A DNA stretch of 64,000 bases from Marinobacter adhaerens HP15 (GCF_000166295.1 NC_017506.1:1-64000); one strand, 5' to 3'. Positions 36,012 to 45,237 are shown, counted from the first letter of the stretch. Numbers and translations: made by a program. Notes: a model not told the origin generated them from the sequence alone.

Positions 36012-36770
36012 ATGGGACGTCTCGAAAATAAAGTGGCACTAATCACAGGCACCGGAGGTGGTCAGGGCCGGGTGGCAGCACTGCGCTTTGCCCAAGAAGG
36101 CGCCATTGTCGTTGGTTGCGATACCAATCAGGAAGAGCATGCAGCCACAGCAGCGTTATTGGCGAATGAAGGTTTTGTGCTCTATGGGGAGGCACCAGTT
36201 GATCTGGGAGACCCTGAGCAGGCTCGAATCTGGGTTGAAGCTGCAATAGAGAGGCACGGAGGTGTAGATATTCTCTACAACAATGCGTCTGCTGCTCGTT
36301 TTGCGCCTGTGAATGAAATGTCGGTGGAAGATTGGAGGTTCACTCTGAGAAACGAAGTGGATCTGCTGTTTTTTACCACCAAGTATGCTTGGACGTCATT
36401 GGCTGAGAGGAATGGAATCATCATCAATGTGTCTTCTACCGCAGCCTGGGGTGGATCGAAGGTGGCCGGAATCTCAGCTCATGCTGCGGCTAAGGGAGCT
36501 GTCGTCTCGTTCACGCGACAGTTGGCTGTTGAAGGTGCTCCGGTAGGTATTCGGGCTGTCAGTCTGAGCCCCGGGTTCGTCGCAACTCCGGGAACAGCTG
36601 AGTTCATGGAGAATCCCGAAATTCGCGCAGCCCTGCTGGATGGCGTGCTACTTGACCGCCCAGGACAGCCGGAAGAGGTTGTCGCAATGGCGTTATTCCT
36701 GGCGTCAAGTGAGGCTTCCTTCATTACCGGTTCAGATATCGTTATCGATGGTGGCCTCCTGGCCATCTGA
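36012..36770 (+). CDS. SDR, candidate cis-dihydrodiol dehydrogenase with Tyr-to-His active site
   Basis: A 252-aa SDR with TGTGGGQGR cofactor motif, NNAS, catalytic Ser (NVSS, 141-142) and C-terminal GSDIVIDGGLL. The YxxxK motif reads H157-AAA-K161, so the catalytic Tyr is replaced by His. Position between the ferredoxin and the extradiol dioxygenase is that of the dihydrodiol dehydrogenase (ditB-like) that rearomatises the dioxygenase product to a catechol. If so, the histidine must serve as base or the substrate's acidity makes Tyr dispensable. Confidence 0.8.
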   Translation: MGRLENKVALITGTGGGQGRVAALRFAQEGAIVVGCDTNQEEHAATAALLANEGFVLYGEAPVDLGDPEQARIWVEAAIERHGGVDILYNNASAARFAPVNEMSVEDWRFTLRNEVDLLFFTTKYAWTSLAERNGIIINVSSTAAWGGSKVAGISAHAAAKGAVVSFTRQLAVEGAPVGIRAVSLSPGFVATPGTAEFMENPEIRAALLDGVLLDRPGQPEEVVAMALFLASSEASFITGSDIVIDGGLLAI

Positions 36771-36832
36771 CCCGGGCTAGCACGTCGGTTGAAGTTGCGT
36801 GATTTTTAAACAATAAAATATTGGAGAAAGAA

Positions 36833-37774
36833 ATGGACATTATCGGTATTGGCTACCTCGGATTTGAATGCACAGACCTTGAGGCATGGCGTAGCTACGG
36901 TCCTGAAGTGATGGGGTTCGGCATCGGTAATAATCCCGATAACGACCCGGATTCTCTCTATCTCCGAATGGATGACCGTCGGTTCCGGTTGGCCTTCCAT
37001 CCCGGAGAAATCGATCGTTTGGCTTACATCGGCTGGGAAGCGAAGGGGCGGCTCGAATACATGGCCGCGTTAAAAAAATTCAGGGATGAAGGTATTGAAT
37101 TCCAGATCGGAGATGAGGAGCTATGCCAGAAGCGTGGTGTGAAGGAATTGATCCGTTTCTTTGATCCTGTAGGCTTTCGTCATGAGCTTTTCTATGGTCA
37201 AAAATGGACACCTCAGTCTTTTGTGCCTGGTCGTCGCCATGGTGGGTACCTGGCTGGTAAGAGGGGGCTAGGCCATATTGTCTTGATGACCCCTGAATAC
37301 AATCGGGAACTCGAGCACTTTTTGATCAATATTATGGGGTTCCGCTGGTATGGCTCGGGCGCTGGGAAGGGCAAGACCGGCTTCTTCCGCTCGAAATTGA
37401 ACGATTACACAAGTCACGATATCGCATACGGCCATGCTCCTGGGCGGATGGGGGTTCATCACATTGGGGTGTTTGTTAACAGCATTCGGGACGTTGGTGA
37501 AACCTATGACATCGTGAAAGAGAAAGAACTGCAGCTGTTAATGACGCTGGGGCAACACTCTCAGGATCCTCATGTCTCTTTTTATCACTACAATCCGTCA
37601 GGATTTGCCTTTGAGTGTATTGGGGAAATCGAACCCTGGCATGACGACGGCTTTGAGCTGAATCCAGAGGTTATGAGTGTCTGGGGGCATGAAATGGTGG
37701 GACCAATGTTGGGTTCCTTCATTAAAACTCCCGAGGAAGTTCGCGACCCGGATTTCAAACCATCAAATCAGTAG
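36833..37774 (+). CDS. Type I extradiol ring-cleavage dioxygenase
   Basis: A 313-aa two-domain VOC enzyme of the 2,3-dihydroxybiphenyl dioxygenase class. Iron ligands are visible at H148 (GLGHIVLM), H210 (GVHHIGVF) and E261 (FAFECIGE), and the catalytic His195 lies in TSHDIAYG, all at the positions expected for BphC-like enzymes. It would meta-cleave the catecholic ring produced by the Rieske oxygenase and SDR. The start is ATG 36833 behind TTGGAGAAAG. The context matches ditC of diterpenoid clusters. Confidence 0.93.
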   Translation: MDIIGIGYLGFECTDLEAWRSYGPEVMGFGIGNNPDNDPDSLYLRMDDRRFRLAFHPGEIDRLAYIGWEAKGRLEYMAALKKFRDEGIEFQIGDEELCQKRGVKELIRFFDPVGFRHELFYGQKWTPQSFVPGRRHGGYLAGKRGLGHIVLMTPEYNRELEHFLINIMGFRWYGSGAGKGKTGFFRSKLNDYTSHDIAYGHAPGRMGVHHIGVFVNSIRDVGETYDIVKEKELQLLMTLGQHSQDPHVSFYHYNPSGFAFECIGEIEPWHDDGFELNPEVMSVWGHEMVGPMLGSFIKTPEEVRDPDFKPSNQ

Positions 37775-37778
37775 TCCC

Positions 37779-38681
37779 ATGCGAATTGGTCGCATAGGGG
37801 ACTTGGAGGGGAATGTAGGCTGGGCTGCTCTGAATCCTGAGACTGGTTGTGCCCGCTGGATATTAGGTGCTTTTTCGGAGTGGGCAGTGTTGGCCTCCAA
37901 AGGAAAGCTTTCTGAAAAGAATCTTTCCGCCGAGCAGCTCCAGGCAGCGAGCTTCACTCTACTCGCTCCTATTGAACCGGGTGCGCGGATATTCGGTGTC
38001 GGTCTTAATTATCTCGAACACCTAAAGAAACTTGGCTCTGAAGCGCCTCCGCATCCTCTCTCCTATCTAAAGCCTGATTCTGCAATGGTAGGCCATCGCG
38101 AGGATGTGCTTTATCCTGCGGTGACGGAACAGTTGGATTACGAAATTGAGCTAGTCGCAGTCGTTGCCCGTGAGCTCGCTAACGTTCAATTTCCTTCGTC
38201 ATGCCTTTTAGGTTACACCGTTGGAAATGATGTCAGTGCTCGGGATGCCGGTCAGGCGCTAGGGCGTTTGGATCTTTTTACTCAGAAAGCAATGGATCGC
38301 ACTACGCCCGTTGGTCCATGGATAGAGACTGCTGATGGGGTAGGGGGAGTTGGCCAGCCGGAGCTCCACTTGATGATGACGGTGAACGGTCAAGTGCGTC
38401 AGCAGGGAAACACAAGGGATATGATCTTCTCTGTTGACGAGATTCTTAATTATCTGGATGCGCGCTGTGTTTTGAGGCCAGGTGATTTGGTATTCACTGG
38501 CTCGACCTCTGGTGTAGGATTGGAAACCGGAACTTTTTTAAAGCCCGGTGATCTTATGGAGGCGCGCATCGAGAGGATTGGCGTATTAAGTAATTCAATC
38601 GCAGCGCGCAGACAGTTATCTTGTTACCGAAAGCAGGGAGCGCTTGGAGCGCCAGGAAGGAGCTTTGAGAGCGAAATTTAG
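37779..38681 (+). CDS. Fumarylacetoacetate-hydrolase-family protein (1 of 3)
   Basis: A 300-aa FAA-fold enzyme. The metal-binding carboxylates are in LDYEIELVAVV, with YTVGNDVSARD and FTGSTSGVG also typical. FAA proteins hydrolyse C-C bonds or decarboxylate and isomerise meta-cleavage products. It starts at 37779, 4 bp after the extradiol stop, so acting directly on the ring-fission product is the natural reading. The ribosome site is weak, implying translational coupling. The C-terminal 25 residues after the core look unrelated to the family. Confidence 0.88.
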   Translation: MRIGRIGDLEGNVGWAALNPETGCARWILGAFSEWAVLASKGKLSEKNLSAEQLQAASFTLLAPIEPGARIFGVGLNYLEHLKKLGSEAPPHPLSYLKPDSAMVGHREDVLYPAVTEQLDYEIELVAVVARELANVQFPSSCLLGYTVGNDVSARDAGQALGRLDLFTQKAMDRTTPVGPWIETADGVGGVGQPELHLMMTVNGQVRQQGNTRDMIFSVDEILNYLDARCVLRPGDLVFTGSTSGVGLETGTFLKPGDLMEARIERIGVLSNSIAARRQLSCYRKQGALGAPGRSFESEI

Positions 38682-38703
38682 TCATTTTTAAAATTATTGT
38701 TCA
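38679..38703. promoter_or_regulatory. Weak operator-like dyad TAGTCA-N13-TGTTCA
   Basis: The right half-site is perfect and the left only partial. It overlaps the stop region of the FAA gene and lies about 115 bp before the IclR regulator start, consistent with autoregulation. Confidence 0.4.
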
Positions 38704-38818
38704 CTTTTGTCGATTGCAGGCTTCCATGTTGTTCAGTCTTGGAAAAGTGATGTCAAAATCATATTCTTGATATAGAATGCTTGAGGTGACATATACTTTT
38801 CCAAAGGAATGCTTCGCA

Positions 38819-39613
38819 ATGGCTTCAGAGATCACCAGTGAAATCACTGCAAAAACGTCCAAAACCACTCCAGTTACGGTCAAGCCCGTTGTTAATGCTA
38901 TACGGATCTTAAGATTCTTGAGTGAGTCCTCGGTTCCAGAACGGGCTGTCGATATCGCTCGCAAGCTTGATATCAATCCTAGTACCTGTTTCAACATCCT
39001 CCGGACCCTGGTCAATGAGGATATGGTTGAGTTTAGTCCGATGTCGAAACGTTATTCGGCCGGCCTTGGCTTGGCAAGGTTAGTAGAGCAATTCGTAACA
39101 CAAGGTCAAAAAGTTCAACTGGCGAAGCCGCTACTTGAGGCCTTTGCCTCCAGTTCAAGGGTCACTGTCACACTGTGGCGACGAATGGGGAGTGATCGGA
39201 TTGTAATAGTGAGCTCTGCCGCGTGCCCTACTGATGTTCGCATTGATATGACCGAAGGGCAGAGGCTTCCTATATTGATGGGCGCTAGTGGCCGCCTTTT
39301 CGCCTCTCAGCTGAGTCTTGAGAGTGAAGAGGTCAGAACCATGTTTGAGAAGATCCGATGGGGCATGCCGCTTTCCTTTGACGAATATTGTGCCCAGGTT
39401 ACAGAGGCATCGAAGCGAGGCTGGGCGGTAGATGATGGTTATTTCTCAATCGGTATTCTCGCAGTCGCTGCACCGGTTTATTCATCCTCTGGCACCATAG
39501 ATTTTACCGTTTCCGCAGTTATGTTCAGGGGCCAAAAGAATGACAAGGAGATTGCAGAGCTTGGTGAGTCCCTCTGCAATTTGGCCCGTGAACTGGAGAA
39601 CGTTCTGTTTTAG
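38819..39613 (+). CDS. IclR-family transcriptional regulator
   Basis: A 264-aa regulator with an N-terminal winged helix (residues about 22-85, recognition segment ARKLDINPSTCFNILRTL) and the IclR effector-binding domain. I start it at ATG 38819, with AAGGA about 10 nt upstream; an ATG at 38777 lacks a ribosome site. An IclR-type regulator (DitR) activates the diterpenoid dioxygenase genes in Pseudomonas abietaniphila, and this gene directly follows the equivalent ferredoxin-SDR-extradiol block. It is my first candidate for the protein that binds the 25-bp dyads. Confidence 0.9.
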   Translation: MASEITSEITAKTSKTTPVTVKPVVNAIRILRFLSESSVPERAVDIARKLDINPSTCFNILRTLVNEDMVEFSPMSKRYSAGLGLARLVEQFVTQGQKVQLAKPLLEAFASSSRVTVTLWRRMGSDRIVIVSSAACPTDVRIDMTEGQRLPILMGASGRLFASQLSLESEEVRTMFEKIRWGMPLSFDEYCAQVTEASKRGWAVDDGYFSIGILAVAAPVYSSSGTIDFTVSAVMFRGQKNDKEIAELGESLCNLARELENVLF

Positions 39614-39615
39614 GC

Positions 39616-40806
39616 TCAATCTTTTACTAGTAGCAGGCTTCCGCCGAGCGGCCCGCCGCCTGCAGCAGTAACCGCTACGTCATGTTCTGCTGTCTGGCGT
39701 TCCCCTGCTTTCCCCCAGAGTTGCAGGCATGCCTCGTGTACATAGCCTAATCCGTGAGTTCTACCGCCGGAAAGCTGGCCGCCATTGGTATTTATGGGAA
39801 GAGCGCCGTCCAGGGCAATCCGGTGACCGCCTTCGATGAAGGAACCACTCTCTCCCTTGGGACAAAGGTTGAGTGCTTCTAACCAAATCATCGTGAGTAT
39901 TGAAAACCCGTCGTATAGTTGTGCCGACCCGACATCGGATGGCTTGAGATCCGTTCGAGACCACATCATTTTGCCAACATCAAAAGCGGCTCCCTCGGTG
40001 AGTGAGACCTGGTCCCATGACCACGGTTGGTGAAGCGCTGAGCCTATTGCTTCAATGTGAATCGGCGAATTCGGCAAGTCCCGAGCTATGTCCTTCCGCG
40101 ATAAAATGATTGCAGTAGAGGCGTCACAATGGACGTCGCAATCATAGAGTCGCAAAGGGCTGGAAATAACCCTGGAGCTCATGTAGTCATCCATCGTCAT
40201 CGGGGTGCGATAGATTGCTTTAGGGTTGAGCTGGGCATTGCGGCGTGCATTTAATGCAATCTGTGCCATTTGTTCGGGCTTGGTCCCGTAATCGTGGAAA
40301 TGTCTTTGCGCGTACATTGCCACGAGGTTGCTGGCTGATAACACATTGAATGGTGTGTACCATTGCCACGCGAAACTGTTGTCCCTTCCCTGCGTCTTGT
40401 TGCTGAGCGCAGAGGCGCCTTTATTCACGCGTCTCGCGGACGACTCAGTGATTGTTCGAAAAACAAGTACGTGGCGACACAGACCGGTGGCGATTGCCAT
40501 AGCACCATTAATGATTCCTGCCAAAGGTCCTGGTCCTTCGTAACCTCCGCCGAACCAGTTCACTTTAAGGCCAAGAGCGTTCTGGAGGGCGCTAGGTCCG
40601 ACGGGGGAGAAGCTGTTCCCATTATTATTGTCTCCGGGCCAGCACGCGATACCGTCAATATCCTCGCGCTGCAAACCTGCATCTGAAATAGCCTCTAGAC
40701 AAGCGTCTACAGTAAGTTGCATACCAGATAAGTCGGACGGGCGAGCAACCTCTGACTGGCCGATCCCGGTGATGGCGACGTCTTTTTCGTACAGGCGATC
40801 AAACAT
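39616..40806 (-). CDS. SCP2-type thiolase-like protein (Ltp aldolase family)
   Basis: A 396-aa thiolase-fold protein that lacks the nucleophilic cysteine of true thiolases (the region reads GGGYEGPGPLAGIINGA). It has the conserved tyrosine-bearing QLYDGFSILTMIWLEAL motif and the C-terminal NTNGGQLSGGRTHGLGYVHEA motif. Ltp2-like proteins with a DUF35 partner catalyse retro-aldol cleavage of beta-hydroxyacyl-CoA side chains in steroid degradation, and the partner is encoded 2 bp upstream here. A similar SCP-x-like gene occurs in dit clusters. It is convergent with the IclR gene, 2 bp apart. Confidence 0.87.
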   Translation of the reverse strand: MFDRLYEKDVAITGIGQSEVARPSDLSGMQLTVDACLEAISDAGLQREDIDGIACWPGDNNNGNSFSPVGPSALQNALGLKVNWFGGGYEGPGPLAGIINGAMAIATGLCRHVLVFRTITESSARRVNKGASALSNKTQGRDNSFAWQWYTPFNVLSASNLVAMYAQRHFHDYGTKPEQMAQIALNARRNAQLNPKAIYRTPMTMDDYMSSRVISSPLRLYDCDVHCDASTAIILSRKDIARDLPNSPIHIEAIGSALHQPWSWDQVSLTEGAAFDVGKMMWSRTDLKPSDVGSAQLYDGFSILTMIWLEALNLCPKGESGSFIEGGHRIALDGALPINTNGGQLSGGRTHGLGYVHEACLQLWGKAGERQTAEHDVAVTAAGGGPLGGSLLLVKD

Positions 40807-40808
40807 CC

Positions 40809-41204
40809 TTACTCCTTAGTAAAAAGAGGCAGCCAGACGTCGTCTTCCTGCCGAAACCTTACCCTCACAGGCATGCCGATAAACACCTCATCGACGTCTA
40901 CATCTTCGATGTTGGTAACAAAGCGGAGCCCTGGCTGCTCTTCCAGCTCAACGATCGCGATCACGAACGGCTCGTTCAGCTCTGGGGTCCATGGCTGCCT
41001 ATTAATCGTGAAGCTGGCGATCTTGCCTCTACCGGAGACTCGCCGAGGATATACATCCTTGCTTACACAATTTGGACAGACAGAGCCAGGAGGGTGAAAA
41101 AATTGAGTGCACGAGTGGCAATAATGAATCAGCAGGGCATTGCTTTTGCCTCCTTGCCAAAACGCGCAATTATCGTCGTTTAACGCCGGAAGTTTTCTTG
41201 GCAT
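40809..41204 (-). CDS. DUF35 zinc-ribbon/OB-fold protein (partner of the Ltp-type thiolase)
   Basis: A 131-aa protein with a rubredoxin-like zinc ribbon (C29, C32, C43, C46) followed by an OB fold (GRGKIASFTINRQPW, GLRFVTNIEDV). DUF35 proteins bind acyl-CoA and complex with SCP2-type thiolases or MaoC hydratases; the Ltp-type gene starts 3 bp after its stop region. The promoter region is shared with the divergent SDR at 41347 and holds a strong 25-bp dyad. Confidence 0.9.
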   Translation of the reverse strand: MPRKLPALNDDNCAFWQGGKSNALLIHYCHSCTQFFHPPGSVCPNCVSKDVYPRRVSGRGKIASFTINRQPWTPELNEPFVIAIVELEEQPGLRFVTNIEDVDVDEVFIGMPVRVRFRQEDDVWLPLFTKE

Positions 41205-41251
41205 TGCTGAGTTCCCAAAGTAGACCTCGATAGTCTGCCAAGCTTATCAAT

Positions 41252-41276
41252 TGCACAAAAAATAAAAAAGTGTTCT
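41252..41276. promoter_or_regulatory. Operator-like dyad TGCACA-N13-TGTTCT
   Basis: Member of the recurrent family with an almost pure A spacer. It sits in the 142-bp divergent region, 48 bp from the DUF35 start and about 70 bp from the SDR start, so one site could control both operons. Confidence 0.68.
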
Positions 41277-41346
41277 AATTCAAAAAAGATTGCGATAGCC
41301 TAGGCTCAACATCCGATAACAACATCAATCAACGGAGGTTTCTCCA

Positions 41347-42048
41347 ATGAATCGCCAACTTGACGGGAAAACAGTCATTGTTACAGGTGCTTTCGGTGTG
41401 CTTGGGCGGGCTCTTTCATCCGTGCTCAAAGATCGTGGGGCCCGCGTGGCCGGGCTGGATTTGAGTGCATGTCCCAGTGATTTGCAGGCTGAAGAAAACT
41501 TTTTGCCGATCGGTGGTGTCAATTTAACCGAGGAGTCATCCGCAAAAGATGCATTGGCCTCTGTAGCCGAAAAATTCCAGCGGATTGACTGCATTGTGAA
41601 TGTCGCCGGCGGCTTCGCGTGGGAGACGTTCGAGCAGGGCTCGCTGGATACCTGGGATGTTCAATATCAAATGAATCTACGAACCGCCGTTGTGGCCACC
41701 CATTCCGCACTCCCTTATTTATTGAGCTCTGGCAATGCCCGTGTTGTAAACGTGAGTGCACTTGCTGCCCTCAAAGCGGGTTTGGGCGTGTCTGCTTATG
41801 CGGCCGCAAAGGCGGGTGTCGCGCGCTTTACCGAGTCGCTCGCAGAAGAGCTAAAGCATCGGAACGTGACTGTTAATGCGGTTATGCCAAGTATTATCGA
41901 TACTCCGAATAATCGGGAGGCGATGGCCGATGCTGATTTCTCCACTTGGGTGAATCCTGAGGCCCTTGCGGGGGTTATTTCATTCCTTCTGTCGGACGAA
42001 GGAAGTGTTATTACCGGAGCCTGCCTGCCAGTACCCGGGCGTGTCTAA
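41347..42048 (+). CDS. Short-chain dehydrogenase/reductase
   Basis: A compact 233-aa SDR with VTGAFGVLG cofactor motif, NVAGG, catalytic Ser in NVSALAALK and an intact YAAAK active site. It ends early, GACLPVPGRV, as in small SDRs such as glucose-dehydrogenase-like and YciK-like proteins. It is the first gene of the operon leading to the second Rieske oxygenase, after an operator-like dyad. It may be the dihydrodiol dehydrogenase paired with that oxygenase, in contrast to the Tyr-less SDR at 36012. AACGGAGG lies just upstream of the start. Confidence 0.87.
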   Translation: MNRQLDGKTVIVTGAFGVLGRALSSVLKDRGARVAGLDLSACPSDLQAEENFLPIGGVNLTEESSAKDALASVAEKFQRIDCIVNVAGGFAWETFEQGSLDTWDVQYQMNLRTAVVATHSALPYLLSSGNARVVNVSALAALKAGLGVSAYAAAKAGVARFTESLAEELKHRNVTVNAVMPSIIDTPNNREAMADADFSTWVNPEALAGVISFLLSDEGSVITGACLPVPGRV

Positions 42049-42074
42049 AAGTCTACAGAGTCACGGAGAATACA

Positions 42075-43064
42075 ATGAGGTTGGTCACTTTTGTTGGGGA
42101 GAGCGGCATTGAAAAAGCTGGCGCGCTTATCGACGGCGGTCAGGCGGTCCTTGATCTCCAACGGGCCTACACGTTGACCAGGGGCGGAGAACTCCAAGCG
42201 CTCTCTAGCGTTCTGGCGCTTGCCGAAGCGGGCAAGCCCGAGCAAGATCTTGCACGCTCTCTCGTCGAGAAGGCTCCGTTTGATGCGGTTACAAGTCGTT
42301 CGGTAGTTCGGCTCCGAGCACCAATTCAGCCTCCGCCGCAGATGAGGGATTTTTCGTGTTTTGAATTGCACCTTCGTCAGAGCTTTGCCGCTGCTCGGCG
42401 CGCCAGGGCGCTCCGTACTCCAGATCCTGAAGCTACATTGAAAGCCATGAATACGAGCGCGGATGATCGCGTTATCGAAGTATTCAATCGCCAACCGATT
42501 TATTACAAATGCAATAGGTTTGCGGTAATCGGCGCCGACGATCATTTTGAGTGGCCCAGCTTTAGTAAAGCTCTGGATTTTGAGCTGGAGTTCGGCTGCT
42601 ATATCGGTAAGCCGGGGAAAGACATTTCGAGGGACGCAGCCCGTGAACACATCTTCGGGTACACGATCTTCAACGACATTTCCGCCAGGGATATGCAGTC
42701 TAAAGAAATGGGCGGTATGTTGGGACCGGCAAAAGGCAAGGATTTTGACACCGCAAACGTTATGGGGCCTTGTCTGGTAACCGCTGATGAACTCGAAGAT
42801 CCTTACAACCTTGAGATGATAGCTCGGGTAAATGGCGAAGAATGGGGGCGGGGAAATACGAGAGATATGCGGTGGAAGTTTGAAGACGTTATTACTCATG
42901 TATCTCAGTCCGAAACACTACACAGTGGCGAGTTTCTTGGATCGGGCACTGTAGGGAATGGCTGTGGATTGGAGCAACTGCGGTATTTGCAGCGCGGAGA
43001 TGTTGTTGAGCTTGAAGTTGAGAAGCTTGGGATACTAAGGACCCAAGTTGGCACGGCAGACTGA
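42075..43064 (+). CDS. Fumarylacetoacetate-hydrolase-family protein (2 of 3)
   Basis: A 329-aa FAA-fold protein longer than the other two, with metal carboxylates in LDFELEFGCYIG, the FNDISARDMQ motif and a GSGTVGNGCGLE loop. The N-terminal 100 residues form the small FAAH N-terminal-type domain. It likely hydrolyses or decarboxylates a ring-fission product. It lies between an SDR and the second Rieske alpha subunit, with CGGAG before its start, in one operon. Confidence 0.87.
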   Translation: MRLVTFVGESGIEKAGALIDGGQAVLDLQRAYTLTRGGELQALSSVLALAEAGKPEQDLARSLVEKAPFDAVTSRSVVRLRAPIQPPPQMRDFSCFELHLRQSFAAARRARALRTPDPEATLKAMNTSADDRVIEVFNRQPIYYKCNRFAVIGADDHFEWPSFSKALDFELEFGCYIGKPGKDISRDAAREHIFGYTIFNDISARDMQSKEMGGMLGPAKGKDFDTANVMGPCLVTADELEDPYNLEMIARVNGEEWGRGNTRDMRWKFEDVITHVSQSETLHSGEFLGSGTVGNGCGLEQLRYLQRGDVVELEVEKLGILRTQVGTAD

Positions 43065-43218
43065 TTTGGGGCGAATTTGAGAGAGCTGTTGGCTGGGCTG
43101 GACAAAAGGCTGGCCGCGGTTTTGAGGGAAACCTGGCAGTGAGACGTTACTTTAGAGCTACGCAACGGGCGTTAGGTCAATGAGTGGCTCTGAAGACTAG
43201 ACAAAAATGGAGGCGGAT

Positions 43219-44616
43219 ATGCTAACAAGAACTAATCCGGTGCTTTCGGACGGTACACCGGTTTCTGACCTGATCTACCCAGATACACGTGAAGTCCAAA
43301 TGCGTGTTCTGTCGGACCGAGAAATCTATCAGCTCGAAATGGAGAAGGTATTTGGAAAGACTTGGCTGATGCTTGGACACGAGTCTGAGATTCCAAACCC
43401 AGGCGATTTCATGGTTCGCGACATGGGTGAGGACTCAGTGATCGTGACGCGGGACAAAAGCGGCGAAGTTCATGTTCTTCTGAACGTATGTCCTCATCGG
43501 GGCATGAGAGTGGCGCTCACTGATTGCGGTAACAGCCAGATCCACAAATGTATTTACCATGGTTGGGCGTTTCGTCCGAATGGTGACTTTATTGGTGCGC
43601 CCGTCGAAAAGGAAAAAATGCATGGTTCGATGCTTGAAAAGTCTGAGCTCGGACTGAAGCGTGCACGATGCACTCTATATGGTGGTCTCATCTTCGCTAC
43701 ATGGAATATCGAGGGGCCTTCTTTCGACGAATTCCTCGGCGATGCGAAGTGGTACTACGATATGCTTTTCCTTCGCAGCGATAAAGGCATGGAAGTTTTG
43801 GGGCCTCCCCAGCGGTTCATCGTTAATGCCAACTGGAAAACAGCGGGAGAGCAGTCGGCGGCCGATGGTTTTCATACGTTGACGCTCCATCGCTGGCTTG
43901 GCGAGATCGGCAACTACTCCAAGAAGGGCGAAGGTGAAGGTGACGGCGCAGATCTGAGCCCTGAGATGTATGGTGTAGAAGTTAGCTCACCCCATGGGCA
44001 TGCGCTCCGTTGCATTGACCTGGCGCGAAAGATTCGCCGGATTACTGGCCTTGATCCTGAAAAACTCTCTGTCGAGGAGAAGCTCGAAGCCCTCCCGCCT
44101 GCGGGCATGACAGTAGAGATGGTCGATCAGCTGAAACGTAATCTCTCGGAGGACCAGCTTAAGGTTCTTACCTCCATGCCGCCGCAAGTTGGAGGCATGT
44201 TTCCAAACATTCTGTTTGGGTTCGTCTATATCCCGCAGCCAGACGGCTCTGTCGTGGGTTCGATGACGATGCACACCTATATTCCGCGTGGTCCCGATAA
44301 GCTCGAGTTCTGTAACTGGATTTTCGCCGAGAAAGACGCTCCGCCCGAACTTCGACAGAAAATGTTGGAACAGACTGTTCAACTGTTTGGCACCTCTGGA
44401 ATGGTAGAGCAGGATGACTCTGATACGTGGCCTCATATGACGCTCTCTGCGAAAGGTGCTATGGGCAAACATATCACTATGAAGTATCAAGCGGTCTATG
44501 AAACCGGAGCGCCTGAGGGATGGCCGGGCCCCGGGATTGTCAATGAAGGGTTTACCAAAGATGACACCCAGTGGCACTGGTGGCTCTATTGGAATGAACT
44601 CATGAACGCTGATTAA
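43219..44616 (+). CDS. Rieske ring-hydroxylating dioxygenase, alpha subunit (paralogue 2)
   Basis: A 465-aa alpha subunit. Rieske ligands C91, H93, C111, H114 and the iron-site motif with D, H and H in AADGFHTLTLHRWLG are intact; VEQDDSDTWP supplies the last carboxylate. Start 43219 is preceded by GGAGG at 7 nt; an in-frame ATG at 43207 is too close to it. Nearly every block of sequence matches the alpha subunit at 23708, so the two arose by duplication or double acquisition. It pairs with the beta subunit at 44651. Confidence 0.93.
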   Translation: MLTRTNPVLSDGTPVSDLIYPDTREVQMRVLSDREIYQLEMEKVFGKTWLMLGHESEIPNPGDFMVRDMGEDSVIVTRDKSGEVHVLLNVCPHRGMRVALTDCGNSQIHKCIYHGWAFRPNGDFIGAPVEKEKMHGSMLEKSELGLKRARCTLYGGLIFATWNIEGPSFDEFLGDAKWYYDMLFLRSDKGMEVLGPPQRFIVNANWKTAGEQSAADGFHTLTLHRWLGEIGNYSKKGEGEGDGADLSPEMYGVEVSSPHGHALRCIDLARKIRRITGLDPEKLSVEEKLEALPPAGMTVEMVDQLKRNLSEDQLKVLTSMPPQVGGMFPNILFGFVYIPQPDGSVVGSMTMHTYIPRGPDKLEFCNWIFAEKDAPPELRQKMLEQTVQLFGTSGMVEQDDSDTWPHMTLSAKGAMGKHITMKYQAVYETGAPEGWPGPGIVNEGFTKDDTQWHWWLYWNELMNAD

Positions 44617-44650
44617 TACTAATTGTTGATTACAATAAACGAGGCCTGTG

Positions 44651-45211
44651 ATGGATACAGTTCAGCAAAAACAAGCCGATTCAAACGAAAAAGCCTACAT
44701 TCCGATTGGCTCAGAGGCATACAACGAGATCGTTACGTTCCTATACGAAGAGGCGATGTTGCTCGACAATCTTCGCCTTCAGGAATGGGGCGAAAGGCTC
44801 GCGACAGACTTGGTTTACACGGCACCTCTTCGTCATACTCGTTGGGGCGTAGACCACGAGAAAAGCTATATTCGAACGGTTCAACACTTTCATGATAACT
44901 ACCGCTCTATACTAGGTAGGATCATGCGGTTAACGGGGAAAAGTGCTTGGGCAGAAGATCCCCCCAGCAGGACGCGCCGGCTAATAACGAATGTTCTTGT
45001 TCAGCAGGGCGCTTCAGAGAATGAGTATACTGTAACTAGCTATCTAATGATGACCCGGAGTCGTTTTAGCGACGAACACGTTGATGTGATCAGCTGTGAA
45101 CGTAGGGATGTTATTCGACGTGAAGATAGCGGTGAGCTTAAGCTGGCTCGTCGTGAGGCGCTTCTTGATCAATCCGTTTTAGGAACACCCAACCTGGCGG
45201 TTTTCCTCTAA
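44651..45211 (+). CDS. Ring-hydroxylating dioxygenase, beta subunit (paralogue 2)
   Basis: A 186-aa beta subunit with YNEIVTFLYEEAMLLDNLRL, the AWAEDPPSRTRR segment and C-terminal ELKLARREALLDQSVLGTPNLAVFL, all shared with the beta subunit at 25179. GAGG precedes ATG 44651 by 6 nt. It is the last gene of the operon and a strong terminator follows within 30 bp. It completes the second oxygenase. Confidence 0.92.
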   Translation: MDTVQQKQADSNEKAYIPIGSEAYNEIVTFLYEEAMLLDNLRLQEWGERLATDLVYTAPLRHTRWGVDHEKSYIRTVQHFHDNYRSILGRIMRLTGKSAWAEDPPSRTRRLITNVLVQQGASENEYTVTSYLMMTRSRFSDEHVDVISCERRDVIRREDSGELKLARREALLDQSVLGTPNLAVFL

Positions 45212-45237
45212 TTCACAATCTTGTTTGTACCCTTTTT

